Positions 1 to 7,896 of a DNA stretch of 64,000 bases are shown here, one piece after another (within the stretch, counting starts at the first letter, position 1; each line of letters starts with the position of its first letter). Position numbers and translations under genes: made by a program. The stretch is from contig JAEXBS010000037.1 in assembly GCA_023393915.1 (NCBI GenBank), forward strand, positions 7,663 through 71,662, given 5' to 3'. The notes beneath the pieces were generated by a model, which was not told where the DNA came from, did not search any database, and saw nothing but the letters and a program-made list of their open reading frames with translations. The DNA comes from Bacteroidota bacterium. GTDB lineage: Bacteria; Bacteroidota; Bacteroidia; Flavobacteriales; Weeksellaceae.

Positions 1-86
1 AGAAAGTAACTCGAAATACTAATCACTTATGACTTCCTGTATCAAATTGGATTGAATCTTTCCGGAATTTATTTTAAGCTTGGATA
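1..86. other. left edge, no gene assigned
   Basis: I could not assign a gene to these bases. They lie beyond the terminator of the leftward yajC operon. They may hold the end of a gene that starts outside the window, but no recognisable protein end can be supported. Confidence 0.4.
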
Positions 87-121
87 AAAAAAATCCGCAA
101 ACTGCTTTAGGATGCGGATTT
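87..121 (-). terminator. Rho-independent terminator of the nusB-DUF1573-yajC operon
   Basis: A 9-bp perfect stem, AAATCCGCA at 91-99 with TGCGGATTT at 113-121, is followed on the minus strand by a run of T. It sits 20 bases after the yajC stop codon. Confidence 0.85.
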
Positions 122-140
122 ATTAAAGAAATAAGCTCTT

Positions 141-464
141 TTATTTTTCTTCCTTAGCTTCAGGAAAACGAGCTGCAGTAAATTCTCTGGAGATCGCTGA
201 TTTCTCAAACTTAAGTTTACCTGAAAGGGTTTCAATTACAATCCCGTCTTCTTGTACCTGAGCAATCCGCCCGTGCAATCCTGAAGTAGTCACTACACGT
301 TGTCCTACTTTCAAAGATCCTTGGAAATTCTGCTCTTGTTTTTGCTTTCTCATTTGAGGTCTAAGCATCACGAAATACATGAAAACAAAGAAAAGCCCAA
401 ACATAATTAAGGTCGGCATCATCGAACCTTCTGAACCTGCTGCTTGTAAAAAAATAGTCTGCAT
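141..464 (-). CDS. yajC: preprotein translocase accessory subunit YajC
   Basis: This is a 107-residue single-span inner-membrane protein of the YajC family, which associates with SecDF and the SecYEG translocon. After a short N-terminus there is one hydrophobic helix (about residues 17-34, rich in Phe, Leu and Met) ending in the family-typical LRPQMRKQKQ. A basic and then beta-rich cytoplasmic domain follows, with VGQRVVTTSGLHGRI and a final charged tail. Length is normal for the family. It is the last gene of a leftward operon, 2 bases after the DUF1573 gene, and a terminator follows. Confidence 0.95.
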   Translation of the reverse strand: MQTIFLQAAGSEGSMMPTLIMFGLFFVFMYFVMLRPQMRKQKQEQNFQGSLKVGQRVVTTSGLHGRIAQVQEDGIVIETLSGKLKFEKSAISREFTAARFPEAKEEK

Positions 465-466
465 AA

Positions 467-913
467 TTATGGTTTAACAACGTTTGCTGTAAAGGAAATA
501 ATAATTGGTGCGTTCTCTACGTTTGCGTAGATTTGTGCTTGCTTATTTTGGAAACCTTCAAAGCTAGAAGAATCAAATCGAAGCATTACCTGACCTTTTT
601 CACCTGGCATGATTGGATCCTTAGTAAATTCAGGAGCGGTACATCCACAACCTGGCACGACCTCTGAAATAATTAGAGGCTGGTCTCCTGTATTTGTAAC
701 TTCATAAACGTGTTCCACGCTTTGTCCTTTGGTTACGTTTTTAAAATCCCAGTGCGCCTCAGAAAGTGCAACAGAAGTTACTGGACCTTGAGGGGCAGCA
801 GTTTCTGTAACAGAAGTTTCCGACTGTAAAGTTTCTGGAGTTTGAATTTGTTCCTTTTTACACGCGGTTAGCCCCATCATCAGCACTAAGGAAAATACGA
901 TACTTTTTTTCAT
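467..913 (-). CDS. DUF1573 lipoprotein
   Basis: A 148-residue DUF1573 protein, a family common in Bacteroidota. The N-terminus is a lipoprotein signal with lipobox LTAC, so Cys18 should be lipidated. After a Thr/Ser/Glu-rich linker, the DUF1573 immunoglobulin-like beta domain starts near residue 50 (HWDFKNVTKGQSVEHVYEVTNTGDQPL) is best described as an Ig-like fold and contains the usual VVPGCGCTAPE motif. Molecular function is unknown. The gene lies between nusB (7-base gap) and yajC (2-base gap), so the three are probably co-transcribed. Confidence 0.9.
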   Translation of the reverse strand: MKKSIVFSLVLMMGLTACKKEQIQTPETLQSETSVTETAAPQGPVTSVALSEAHWDFKNVTKGQSVEHVYEVTNTGDQPLIISEVVPGCGCTAPEFTKDPIMPGEKGQVMLRFDSSSFEGFQNKQAQIYANVENAPIIISFTANVVKP

Positions 914-920
914 TTTTATA

Positions 921-1829
921 TTAATTTAATCTTTGGGTGTCTTTAGAATATTTATCTAGTATACCGTTAATAAAGATATGCGATCGATCGGAACCGAAAA
1001 CCTTAGATATCTCTACATATTCATTTATAATAATTCGGGAAGGAGTTAGTTTAAAATGGTCAAATTCAGTTATTCCTGTGATAAGAATGATTTTGTCCAT
1101 TAATGAAATTCTCTCCAAGTCCCAATTCTCTAATCTCTCTTTGATTTTCTCTTCAGCGGAATCCCAATTCTTGATCGATTCCCATAATATTTTTTTTGCG
1201 AAAACTTTATCGTCCTGGTCCTTAATCATCTGAATTAATGTATGACTAGGCTGGTCTTCTTTCATGAATCCTAATGTTTTCTGCACCATGGAATTCGCAA
1301 TATGAAAATCATCCGCCCAACTCATTTCCTTTTCTTCCACATGCTCATGGAAATCTTCATTTTCAGCAACATAACGCAAGAACAGCTTACCAATAAACTT
1401 CTGATCCTCTTCGAACGTATGCCCTTCTTGCTCCATGAAGTCTTGGTACCTTTTGCCGGATTTCATTCTCTGAAATGTCTTTACAAGCAAATCATCGTGA
1501 AGCTCCCAGTCGAGTTCTTTGTGCTTAGCAGAAAATGTAACTCGCTCCTGGTTTTCTTCCAATAAAACGAGAATGCGGTTATTGATAAACTTTTGATTGG
1601 GATTTAAATCACTATCAGACTTAATGAATTTCTGTTTAGCAATCTCAATTTGATTCTCAGCTAAATTCTTTAAGGCAACAAGAAAGTTCAACTGATAAAC
1701 ATACAAATGATAAATCTTTTCTATTTCAGAAAACATATTTTTTTCTAAAACCTCATAAGAAATGGGGTTTTGATGGTGCGAGTACAGACTTTCTACAATT
1801 TTTTCGCGAATTTGCCTTCTTCCTAACAT
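921..1829 (-). CDS. nusB: transcription antitermination factor NusB (long Bacteroidota form)
   Basis: NusB binds boxA RNA with S10 and supports antitermination, mainly in rRNA operons. The protein is 302 residues, about twice the proteobacterial length. The recognisable NusB fold is in the C-terminal third (about residues 205-295), including the segment LMDKIILITGITEF and the conserved IIINEYVEISKVFGSDRSHIFINGILDK. The N-terminal two-thirds are helical, charged and typical of Bacteroidota NusB. It is first in the operon nusB-DUF1573-yajC, with a -7 box 20 bases upstream. Confidence 0.93.
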   Translation of the reverse strand: MLGRRQIREKIVESLYSHHQNPISYEVLEKNMFSEIEKIYHLYVYQLNFLVALKNLAENQIEIAKQKFIKSDSDLNPNQKFINNRILVLLEENQERVTFSAKHKELDWELHDDLLVKTFQRMKSGKRYQDFMEQEGHTFEEDQKFIGKLFLRYVAENEDFHEHVEEKEMSWADDFHIANSMVQKTLGFMKEDQPSHTLIQMIKDQDDKVFAKKILWESIKNWDSAEEKIKERLENWDLERISLMDKIILITGITEFDHFKLTPSRIIINEYVEISKVFGSDRSHIFINGILDKYSKDTQRLN

Positions 1830-1848
1830 TCAAAGAACTTTTAATTGG

Positions 1849-1856
1849 CAAAGATA
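1849..1856 (-). promoter_or_regulatory. putative -7 box for nusB operon
   Basis: The minus strand reads TATCTTTG, an exact match to the Bacteroidota TAnnTTTG box, 20 bases before the nusB start. No convincing TTTG -33 element is seen. Confidence 0.6.
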
Positions 1857-1944
1857 AGGAAAAAGATGGTTAAATTCGATACAATTGCTTTGCTTTGGCT
1901 CACGATCTGCAAACTGTTCTCAAGTGAAAACCGGTAATTTTCCT

Positions 1945-1952
1945 TAACTTTG
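1945..1952 (+). promoter_or_regulatory. putative -7 box for the ABC exporter
   Basis: TAACTTTG matches TAnnTTTG exactly and ends 22 bases before the ATG at 1975. The -33 region is poor. Confidence 0.5.
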
Positions 1953-1974
1953 TACCCGTCCTGAGAAAACATTA

Positions 1975-3618
1975 ATGAACGCATTAAAGACCTTAAATCC
2001 CTATTTCTGGAAACACCGCATCCTATTATTCTGGGGATTTTTATTCATTATTGCCAGTAACTTCTTCAACATATTTAAAGTTCAGTACGTTGGAAAGAGT
2101 GTCGATGAAATCTCAGCTACAGGTAACCTTGGATTTAATCAACAAGTACTAATTTACGTTGCCATCATCGTAGGATCCTCGCTATTAACGGGCTTCTTTA
2201 CCTTTATGATGCGCCAGACAATCATTGTTTCTTCCAGGAAAATAGAATACGAACTTAAAAACAAAATCTACCGACACTATCAAGACTTCTCATTAACCGA
2301 TTTCAAGCGCACCACCGTTGGGGATCTGATGAATCGATTAAGTGAAGATGTTGTTGCTGTAAGAATGTATTTAGGTCCTGGAGTGATGTACGTAGTGAAT
2401 TTACTGATACTACTAATTATCACCAGTATCTACATGCTAAGAACGGACGTAGAAATGACGCTCTGGACATTGATTCCGCTCCCGATACTTTCTTTTATTA
2501 TCTACAAAGTAAGCTCCATTATTAATAAGAAATCGAAGATCATGCAGAAAAGCCAATCGGCTATTTCGACCTTCGTGCAAGACAGTTTTTCTGGAATCCG
2601 GGTAGTAAAATATTTTTCGAAAGAAAAGTACATTGACTCCAAATACAGTGGAAAAGTTAGAGACTATCAAGACAAAGCTTTGGATCTGGCAAAAACCGAA
2701 GCTTACTTTTTTACTATCATTCTTTTCGTTATTGGGTTACTTAATGTTGCAATCTTATGGATTGGAGGACAAAAATACTTAGCGGGAGAAATAACAGTCG
2801 GAAAAATCGCAGATTTTTTCATGTACATCAATATCCTTATCTGGCCTTTTTCCATGGTTGGATGGGTCGTCTCCGTCAACCAAAGAGCCGATGCTTCAAT
2901 GAGTAGAATCAATGAATTTCTAAATCAGAAATCGGAAATAAAATCAGGCTTGATTCAGCATACCATTCAAGGCGAAATAGAATTTAGAAATGTTTCCTAC
3001 ACCTACCCTAATACGGGCATACAGGCATTAAACCGGTTAAGTTTTAAAGTACATGCCGGGGAGTCCTTAGCAATCATGGGGAAAACCGGAAGTGGGAAAA
3101 CAACCATTGCATTGCTACTGGCACGACTAATCGATCCTTCTGAAGGGGAAATTCTCATAGATGGAAAAAACCTAAAGGATCTGGATCTCAAAAATTACAG
3201 AAATCAAATTGGTTATATTCCACAAGAAAGTTATCTATTTTCAGATAGCATTTACAATAACATAGCTTTCGCTAAAGACGAGAGCAGCCAAGAGGAAGTT
3301 GAGGACTTTGCTAAGAAAGCAGATGTACATAAAAACATCATTGGCTTTAAAGAACGCTATGAAACAATGGTAGGAGAACGTGGTGTCATGCTTTCAGGGG
3401 GTCAAAAACAACGAATCTGCATTGCAAGAGCTCTAATTACCAAACCATCGCTTCTTATCTTCGACGACTCTCTTTCTGCATTAGATACCGAAACCGAAGA
3501 AAATATACTTGAAAATATCAATCGGGAGCTCTCTCAAGTAACTTCCATCATAATTACGCACAGAGAAAGCACTGCAGTTCGAGCAGACCGGATCCTTCAC
3601 TTAACTCCTGAGCAGTAG
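1975..3618 (+). CDS. ABC transporter, fused permease and ATP-binding half-exporter
   Basis: A 547-residue half-transporter of the type-I ABC exporter family (MsbA/MdlB-like), expected to work as a dimer in the inner membrane. The N-terminal 310 residues carry about six membrane helices. The nucleotide-binding domain then shows Walker A (GKTGSGKTT, about residue 370), the Q-loop (IPQES), signature LSGGQKQR, Walker B LLIFDDS and the H-loop His in ITHRES. Walker B ends in Asp-Ser where most members have Asp-Glu-Ala/Pro, so the usual catalytic Glu after the Walker B Asp appears to be Ser: in LIFDDSLSALD the second Asp occupies that place. The substrate cannot be read from sequence. It is monocistronic and divergent from nusB. 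Confidence 0.9.
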   Translation: MNALKTLNPYFWKHRILLFWGFLFIIASNFFNIFKVQYVGKSVDEISATGNLGFNQQVLIYVAIIVGSSLLTGFFTFMMRQTIIVSSRKIEYELKNKIYRHYQDFSLTDFKRTTVGDLMNRLSEDVVAVRMYLGPGVMYVVNLLILLIITSIYMLRTDVEMTLWTLIPLPILSFIIYKVSSIINKKSKIMQKSQSAISTFVQDSFSGIRVVKYFSKEKYIDSKYSGKVRDYQDKALDLAKTEAYFFTIILFVIGLLNVAILWIGGQKYLAGEITVGKIADFFMYINILIWPFSMVGWVVSVNQRADASMSRINEFLNQKSEIKSGLIQHTIQGEIEFRNVSYTYPNTGIQALNRLSFKVHAGESLAIMGKTGSGKTTIALLLARLIDPSEGEILIDGKNLKDLDLKNYRNQIGYIPQESYLFSDSIYNNIAFAKDESSQEEVEDFAKKADVHKNIIGFKERYETMVGERGVMLSGGQKQRICIARALITKPSLLIFDDSLSALDTETEENILENINRELSQVTSIIITHRESTAVRADRILHLTPEQ

Positions 3619-3678
3619 TAGACTTTGCTCTATTAAAACATACAAAAAAGGCTATTTTACTGTCTCTAAAAAAAAGAT

Positions 3679-3708
3679 TTTGTGATTAAAAGAAATCTTT
3701 TATATTTG
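3679..3708 (+). promoter_or_regulatory. promoter of the DUF3276 gene
   Basis: TTTG (3679-3682) is followed after 18 bases by TATATTTG (3701-3708), a very good match to the Bacteroidota -33/-7 promoter. It lies 32 bases before the ATG. Confidence 0.75.
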
Positions 3709-3740
3709 TTTGTAATAGATTAAATAAAATTTAAGGAAAA

Positions 3741-4076
3741 ATGAGTGACTACAAGGAACGCCACGAGAACGAGATTTTTACGAAAGTGTTAAAGGCGGGA
3801 CGAAGAACCTACTTCTTTGATGTACGTGAAACCAAAGCAGGTGATTACTACCTAACCATTACAGAAAGTAAAAAAAGTTTTGATCAAAATGGAGAATCCT
3901 CTTTTTCAAAACATAAAATTTACTTGTACAAAGAAGATTTTAAAGCGTTTCAAGAAATGTTTAATGAATCCACCGATTTTATCATCAATGAAAAAGGAGA
4001 AGACGTGATTTCTGAAAAACACGATAAGGATTTCAAAGCGCGCAGTTTCACCATTAACTCAGAAGAAGAGCTGTAA
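3741..4076 (+). CDS. DUF3276 / PUR-alpha-like nucleic-acid-binding protein
   Basis: A 111-residue soluble protein of the DUF3276 family, which has a PUR-alpha-type fold and is near universal in Bacteroidota. The core is a beta-rich repeat, AGRRTYFFDVRETKAGDYYLTITESKK, then SKHKIYLYKEDFKAFQEMF, the usual PUR order of four strands and a helix. PUR proteins bind single-stranded DNA or RNA. No experimental role is known to me for this subfamily. It has its own strong promoter and a strong terminator, so it is monocistronic and probably highly expressed. Confidence 0.9.
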   Translation: MSDYKERHENEIFTKVLKAGRRTYFFDVRETKAGDYYLTITESKKSFDQNGESSFSKHKIYLYKEDFKAFQEMFNESTDFIINEKGEDVISEKHDKDFKARSFTINSEEEL

Positions 4077-4095
4077 ATCTAGAGATACTATATAA

Positions 4096-4125
4096 AAAAA
4101 GCGTACTTTTTTAAGTACGCTTTTT
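4096..4125. terminator. bidirectional terminator between DUF3276 and tRNA-His
   Basis: AAAAAGCGTACTT (4096-4108) pairs with AAGTACGCTTTTT (4113-4125) around a TTTT loop. T-runs lie on both strands, so it can end DUF3276 transcripts and the convergent tRNA transcript. Confidence 0.9.
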
Positions 4126-4128
4126 CTT

Positions 4129-4206
<78 letters not shown>

Positions 4207-4243
4207 GTGTTTTGTGCGTGCAAATATAGCGCTTTTCGGTAAA

Positions 4244-4963
4244 CTAAAAAATAATATTATCAAAATTTTTAAAAGCCATTAGCCTCTCCGAAGTAAAACC
4301 TTCTGCATAAGCACATCCTGAAAGCCTTCCTAAGTTCTGTGCTCGGTAGGTAAGACTTTCTAAAAAGTCCTTTGTAGCAATCGGCGTAATGGGTTCCTTT
4401 GAATTCGGATCATAAAACTGAGTTTTATAGGCTAGGCAGGCTTGAATTTTCTGATCTAAAAAATCGGAAATATCGATCACAAAATCAGGTTTAATTTCCT
4501 TCCATTGGATGTAATGAAAAACATGTTGAGGTCTCCACGCTTCTTGGTCTATCCCTTCAAACTTTGTCTGAATTTTGCGCAGTCCAGATAAAAAGCAGGC
4601 ATCACTTACAAGTTTCGCTGCTTTCGCATGATCGGGATGTCGATCTTCAATGGCATTAGCCAAAACCATACTGGGCTGAAATAAACGAATGTATTTTACA
4701 ATCTCTAACTGAGCATTCTTAGAATTCAGTAAAAATCCATCCTCTAATCCTACATTCATTCTTTTTGCAACACCAAGTATTTCGGCTCCCTTTTCAGCTT
4801 CTTCCCTACGTGTGTGTTCCGTACCTCGCGTTCCTAATTCTCCTTGGGTTAAATCTAAAATGGCTACTTTTTTACCTTCCGAAATTAATTTTGCGATCGT
4901 TCCACCGCAACCAAGCTCAACGTCATCAGGATGTGCGCCAATAGCTAATACGTCTACTTTCAT
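4244..4963 (-). CDS. bshB1: bacillithiol biosynthesis deacetylase BshB1
   Basis: A zinc-dependent PIG-L/LmbE-type deacetylase of 239 residues that removes the acetyl group from GlcNAc-malate in bacillithiol synthesis. Metal-binding motifs are GAHPDDVELGCGG near the N-terminus (residues 8-20) and DRHPDHAKA near residue 110. The long C-terminal segment with ILP-like strands and YKTQFYD is typical of BshB1. The other bsh genes are not in this window. A -7 box ends only 4 bases before the ATG, so the mRNA may have almost no leader. Confidence 0.93.
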   Translation of the reverse strand: MKVDVLAIGAHPDDVELGCGGTIAKLISEGKKVAILDLTQGELGTRGTEHTRREEAEKGAEILGVAKRMNVGLEDGFLLNSKNAQLEIVKYIRLFQPSMVLANAIEDRHPDHAKAAKLVSDACFLSGLRKIQTKFEGIDQEAWRPQHVFHYIQWKEIKPDFVIDISDFLDQKIQACLAYKTQFYDPNSKEPITPIATKDFLESLTYRAQNLGRLSGCAYAEGFTSERLMAFKNFDNIIF

Positions 4964-4967
4964 AACT

Positions 4968-4975
4968 CAAATGTA
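4968..4975 (-). promoter_or_regulatory. putative -7 box for bshB1
   Basis: The minus strand reads TACATTTG, an exact TAnnTTTG match, with only 4 bases to the ATG. Its upstream side abuts the terminator hairpin of the next operon. Confidence 0.55.
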
Positions 4976-4977
4976 TT

Positions 4978-5013
4978 AAAAAAAAGCCTCTTCCAACAAA
5001 AGATGGAAGAGGC
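4978..5013 (-). terminator. terminator of the TonB/PstS/TPR operon
   Basis: GCCTCTTCCA (4986-4995) pairs perfectly with TGGAAGAGGC (5004-5013). On the minus strand the hairpin is followed by a run of eight T. Confidence 0.9.
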
Positions 5014-5034
5014 AAAAATTTATTTAACAAATAG

Positions 5035-6702
5035 CTATTTTGAGGCCAATTGATTTTGAAGTTCAAGAGCGTCTGCGTACTCAGGATTTAACTGAAGCGA
5101 TTTAGCCACATAATCCTTCGCTTTGGCAACATCTTTCTCCATATTGTAATAAGCAACTAGATAATAAGCATACGAAAGGGTTTCCTTATTTTGTGCTTGC
5201 TCTTCTGGAGTTTGTGAAAGAACTAGATCAATAAACTGCTGGTAAGCTCTCTCAGATAACTCATGGCTACCCATCTGCTGATAAGCTACTCCTTTAGCAT
5301 AGTAAGAATAAGCCCAAGTTGGTGAAAGGGCAATCATACGATCCCAAGTGATTACAGCTCCATCCCAGTTTTGCACTTCTTGATAAGCTGCTCCAAGCGC
5401 TACTAGTGATTCGGCATCCTGAGGATTGCTAGCCACTTTTGTTTTAAGCTGTTGAATCTTAGGAGAAGTTGGCCCTGCATCAGCAGCCGCCTGATTGGCT
5501 CCGCCACCTCCTTGCGCTTTGATTAATTCAACATCCCAGTCCATGGTTTCATCTTTTGCATTTTTTGCCACAGCAATTTTTGTTTTCGCTTGATTAAGCA
5601 ATTGCTCTTTCATTGCTGGATCTTCTGTACTTGTACTTTGTACAGCTAATAGCAAACCTTCTAATCCCACATCAGCAGGCTGAATTCTAGACTTGTCATT
5701 TACCGTAGTCATGAACTTGTTAAGGTTTTCTTGTGCACTGGTGTAGTTTTTATCTGCACCGTAATCAAGATACGCTCTTAATTTGTATTTAATCGGATCC
5801 TCTACCTTATCAAATATAGCATTGAGTACTTCTTTTGCTTTGGCATAGTCATCGTTAACAAAATAAAGTTTTGCGATTTCTAGTTGAGTATAAGGGTCAT
5901 TATCCGCATACTTGGTATAGTCCACGAGATTTTTCGTTACCATTGCATTGTTACGAAAACGGTAGTTAAACGCTGCGCTGGCTTTGTAAGCGGGTGCATA
6001 GGTCGGATCCACTGCTAAAGCTTTATTAATATTAGTTTCCGCTTGTTGCCACTGGTTGGCTGCCATCCATAAGGTTGCCATACGAGTGAATACAGATGCT
6101 TTGTTCTTCGCAACTGCGGAAGCTTTATCATAGGCTGACATTGCACTTCCTGGATCTTTCTTCAAACGATATGCATCACCAAGTGAATAATAATACGGTG
6201 CTGGAACTCCTTTCTTAGCACGTTCAATCGCCTTATTTAAGTATTGAATTGCTAGATCGGGGGCATTAAGCTTCTCGAACATAGTAAGGGCTTCTGCTGC
6301 ACGGTACAGCACTTCCGCATCTCTCTCTCTTGAGTCCTCAACAATCTTTTGAATCTCCGAAATTCCAGTCTTATCACCTTTTGCTACTTTAATAGAAGCA
6401 AGGCCAATTTTATTTAGATAGCTTTTACTGTCAATAGACAATCCTTTACGAAAATTTTCTTCTGCGGATTCAAAACTCGGATCGAACTGCGACAGGTAAG
6501 AATTTCCTAAATAAAAGTAATTGTCTTCATTTTTAGGTTCTTGAGCGATTAGTGCAGAAAATATTTCTTTAGCCTTTGCATATTTATGGCTATCAATATT
6601 CACTATACCTTCCTCTACTGTTTGGGCATAACTAAAGCTAGCCATAAAGACCACTCCAGTTCCCATTGCAATTTTCTTCGAAATTTCAATCATATTTTTC
6701 AT
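5035..6702 (-). CDS. tetratricopeptide-repeat protein, exported
   Basis: A 555-residue protein with an N-terminal export signal (IAMGTGVVFMASFSYAQ) and TPR repeats over most of its length. Examples are the helix pairs beginning NIDSHKYAKAKEIFSALIAQEPKNE, then YYYSLGDAYRLKKDPGSAMSAYD, then YSYYAKGVAYQQMGSHELSERAY. A linker of Gly/Ala (GGGGANQAAADAG) divides the N-terminal and C-terminal repeat sets. Such proteins are expected to be periplasmic scaffolds. It is the last gene of the exbB-tonB-pstS-like operon, which is a recurrent order in Flavobacteriia; the partner it binds is unknown. Confidence 0.85.
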   Translation of the reverse strand: MKNMIEISKKIAMGTGVVFMASFSYAQTVEEGIVNIDSHKYAKAKEIFSALIAQEPKNEDNYFYLGNSYLSQFDPSFESAEENFRKGLSIDSKSYLNKIGLASIKVAKGDKTGISEIQKIVEDSRERDAEVLYRAAEALTMFEKLNAPDLAIQYLNKAIERAKKGVPAPYYYSLGDAYRLKKDPGSAMSAYDKASAVAKNKASVFTRMATLWMAANQWQQAETNINKALAVDPTYAPAYKASAAFNYRFRNNAMVTKNLVDYTKYADNDPYTQLEIAKLYFVNDDYAKAKEVLNAIFDKVEDPIKYKLRAYLDYGADKNYTSAQENLNKFMTTVNDKSRIQPADVGLEGLLLAVQSTSTEDPAMKEQLLNQAKTKIAVAKNAKDETMDWDVELIKAQGGGGANQAAADAGPTSPKIQQLKTKVASNPQDAESLVALGAAYQEVQNWDGAVITWDRMIALSPTWAYSYYAKGVAYQQMGSHELSERAYQQFIDLVLSQTPEEQAQNKETLSYAYYLVAYYNMEKDVAKAKDYVAKSLQLNPEYADALELQNQLASK

Positions 6703-6761
6703 TTAATATTTCAGTTTTAAAAGTTAACATTATAATTTACACAATTTTCGTTCCAAACCAT

Positions 6762-7652
6762 TTACCTCATCTCTACTTCACGTCTAAAGAGGTAGTAAGG
6801 TTGAAGTCCTTCTTTACTTACAACCATCTGTCCCTTCTGATCTGAAGCGAACCGCATAATTCCATTGGCAATACCAAACACAGCTTCACTTGTCAGCATA
6901 TAAACCATCCTTGTAAAAGGATAATCTCCATTCTGCATATCTTTGGGCTCGGGTAAATAACTTTTATTGTTTTTAACCACGGGAAGAATCTTCACCATTT
7001 CACGCAATCGCTGCGCTTCTTTCCCATAAGGTCTACTAATGGTTCCCAAACTAATAGCTCCAATACGAGTAGGATATTTGTAAAGGTCTTCAATTACCTT
7101 TTCGTTTGACCCTAATGTAGAAAACTTTAAGTCTATAGGTCTTTTTCCCAAAGTATGGGCAACAAAATTTAAGTTTCCTGCATTGGCTCCATCAAAAATA
7201 ATATTCTTTTCTTCCGAGGCAAGTTCCTTTTCTAGCTCCTTTACAGATATACTGGTTCGATCAGAATTTTTACTTACTACAAAGACCACAGCATCTGCTG
7301 CAAAATAAGCGGGGTTGTATTCCATTTCTAATACTCGCTCATACTCCTCAATCTCTTTTTTACCAAGGACACGTGACATCATTACTAGATTTGTCTTTCC
7401 CTCGAGTAAATTCATAAACGCAATATCTTCTTTCTCAACATGCGTTTTTACATCAGTATCAGGATAATGAATCATGTAAGCATCAGCTATAGCCTGAGCA
7501 ACGCTCTGAAATGAACCGTCAACAAAAATGGTAGCTTTGCCCTGATGGTAATCTGCGGCAACTGCTTCTTCGCTACGCTCCATCTTCTTACAAGAAACAA
7601 ACACGAACAACAAGCCTAAAAGCCAAACAATACTGAATCTATTATTTCCCAT
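6762..7652 (-). CDS. PstS-like phosphate-binding-type lipoprotein
   Basis: A 296-residue periplasmic-binding-protein-like lipoprotein with lipobox FVSC near residue 21. The family signal includes IFVDGSFQSVAQAIADAYMIHYP, which resembles the start of PstS-type solute-binding domains, and the motif IIFDGANAGNLNFVAHTLG. No permease or ATPase of a Pst system is nearby. Instead the gene sits in an operon with TonB, so it probably serves outer-membrane transport or sensing rather than a classic ABC importer. Its start overlaps the preceding gene by 11 bases. Confidence 0.8.
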   Translation of the reverse strand: MGNNRFSIVWLLGLLFVFVSCKKMERSEEAVAADYHQGKATIFVDGSFQSVAQAIADAYMIHYPDTDVKTHVEKEDIAFMNLLEGKTNLVMMSRVLGKKEIEEYERVLEMEYNPAYFAADAVVFVVSKNSDRTSISVKELEKELASEEKNIIFDGANAGNLNFVAHTLGKRPIDLKFSTLGSNEKVIEDLYKYPTRIGAISLGTISRPYGKEAQRLREMVKILPVVKNNKSYLPEPKDMQNGDYPFTRMVYMLTSEAVFGIANGIMRFASDQKGQMVVSKEGLQPYYLFRREVEMR

Positions 7653-7833
7653 CAGGTCTAATTCTTTTTATTGCACGATAAACACGAAATAAACCGTAAA
7701 TAATAAGTAGTGCACCTAATGCTATTGCTATATTAGGTTCTAAATAAACAACAAAAAATTTATAGACGATTACAAAGATTCCTAGAACAACATAACAAAT
7801 CCCTGTTACAAGTGAAAGCCAATTAAATACCAT
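7642..7833 (-). CDS. small two-helix membrane protein
   Basis: A 63-residue protein, not assigned to a named family. Two hydrophobic segments (about residues 6-27 and 33-51) are separated by a short acidic/polar turn, with a basic C-terminus (YRAIKRIRPDGK). It lies between tonB and the PstS-like gene, overlapping the latter by 11 bases, which suggests translational coupling. A role with the TonB apparatus is inference from position only. Confidence 0.75.
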   Translation of the reverse strand: MVFNWLSLVTGICYVVLGIFVIVYKFFVVYLEPNIAIALGALLIIYGLFRVYRAIKRIRPDGK

Positions 7834-7850
7834 GTAAGCAAAAATAGAAA

Positions 7851-7879
7851 AAAAAAGAGAAGCAGTGCTTCTCTTTTTT
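7851..7879 (-). terminator. internal terminator after tonB
   Basis: AAAAAAGAGAAGC (7851-7863) pairs perfectly with GCTTCTCTTTTTT (7867-7879) around a 3-base loop, with T-rich flanks on the minus strand. It lies between tonB and the downstream small membrane gene, so it may lower expression of the last three genes. Confidence 0.8.
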
Positions 7880-7896
7880 CAGATTTAAAGAATCCT

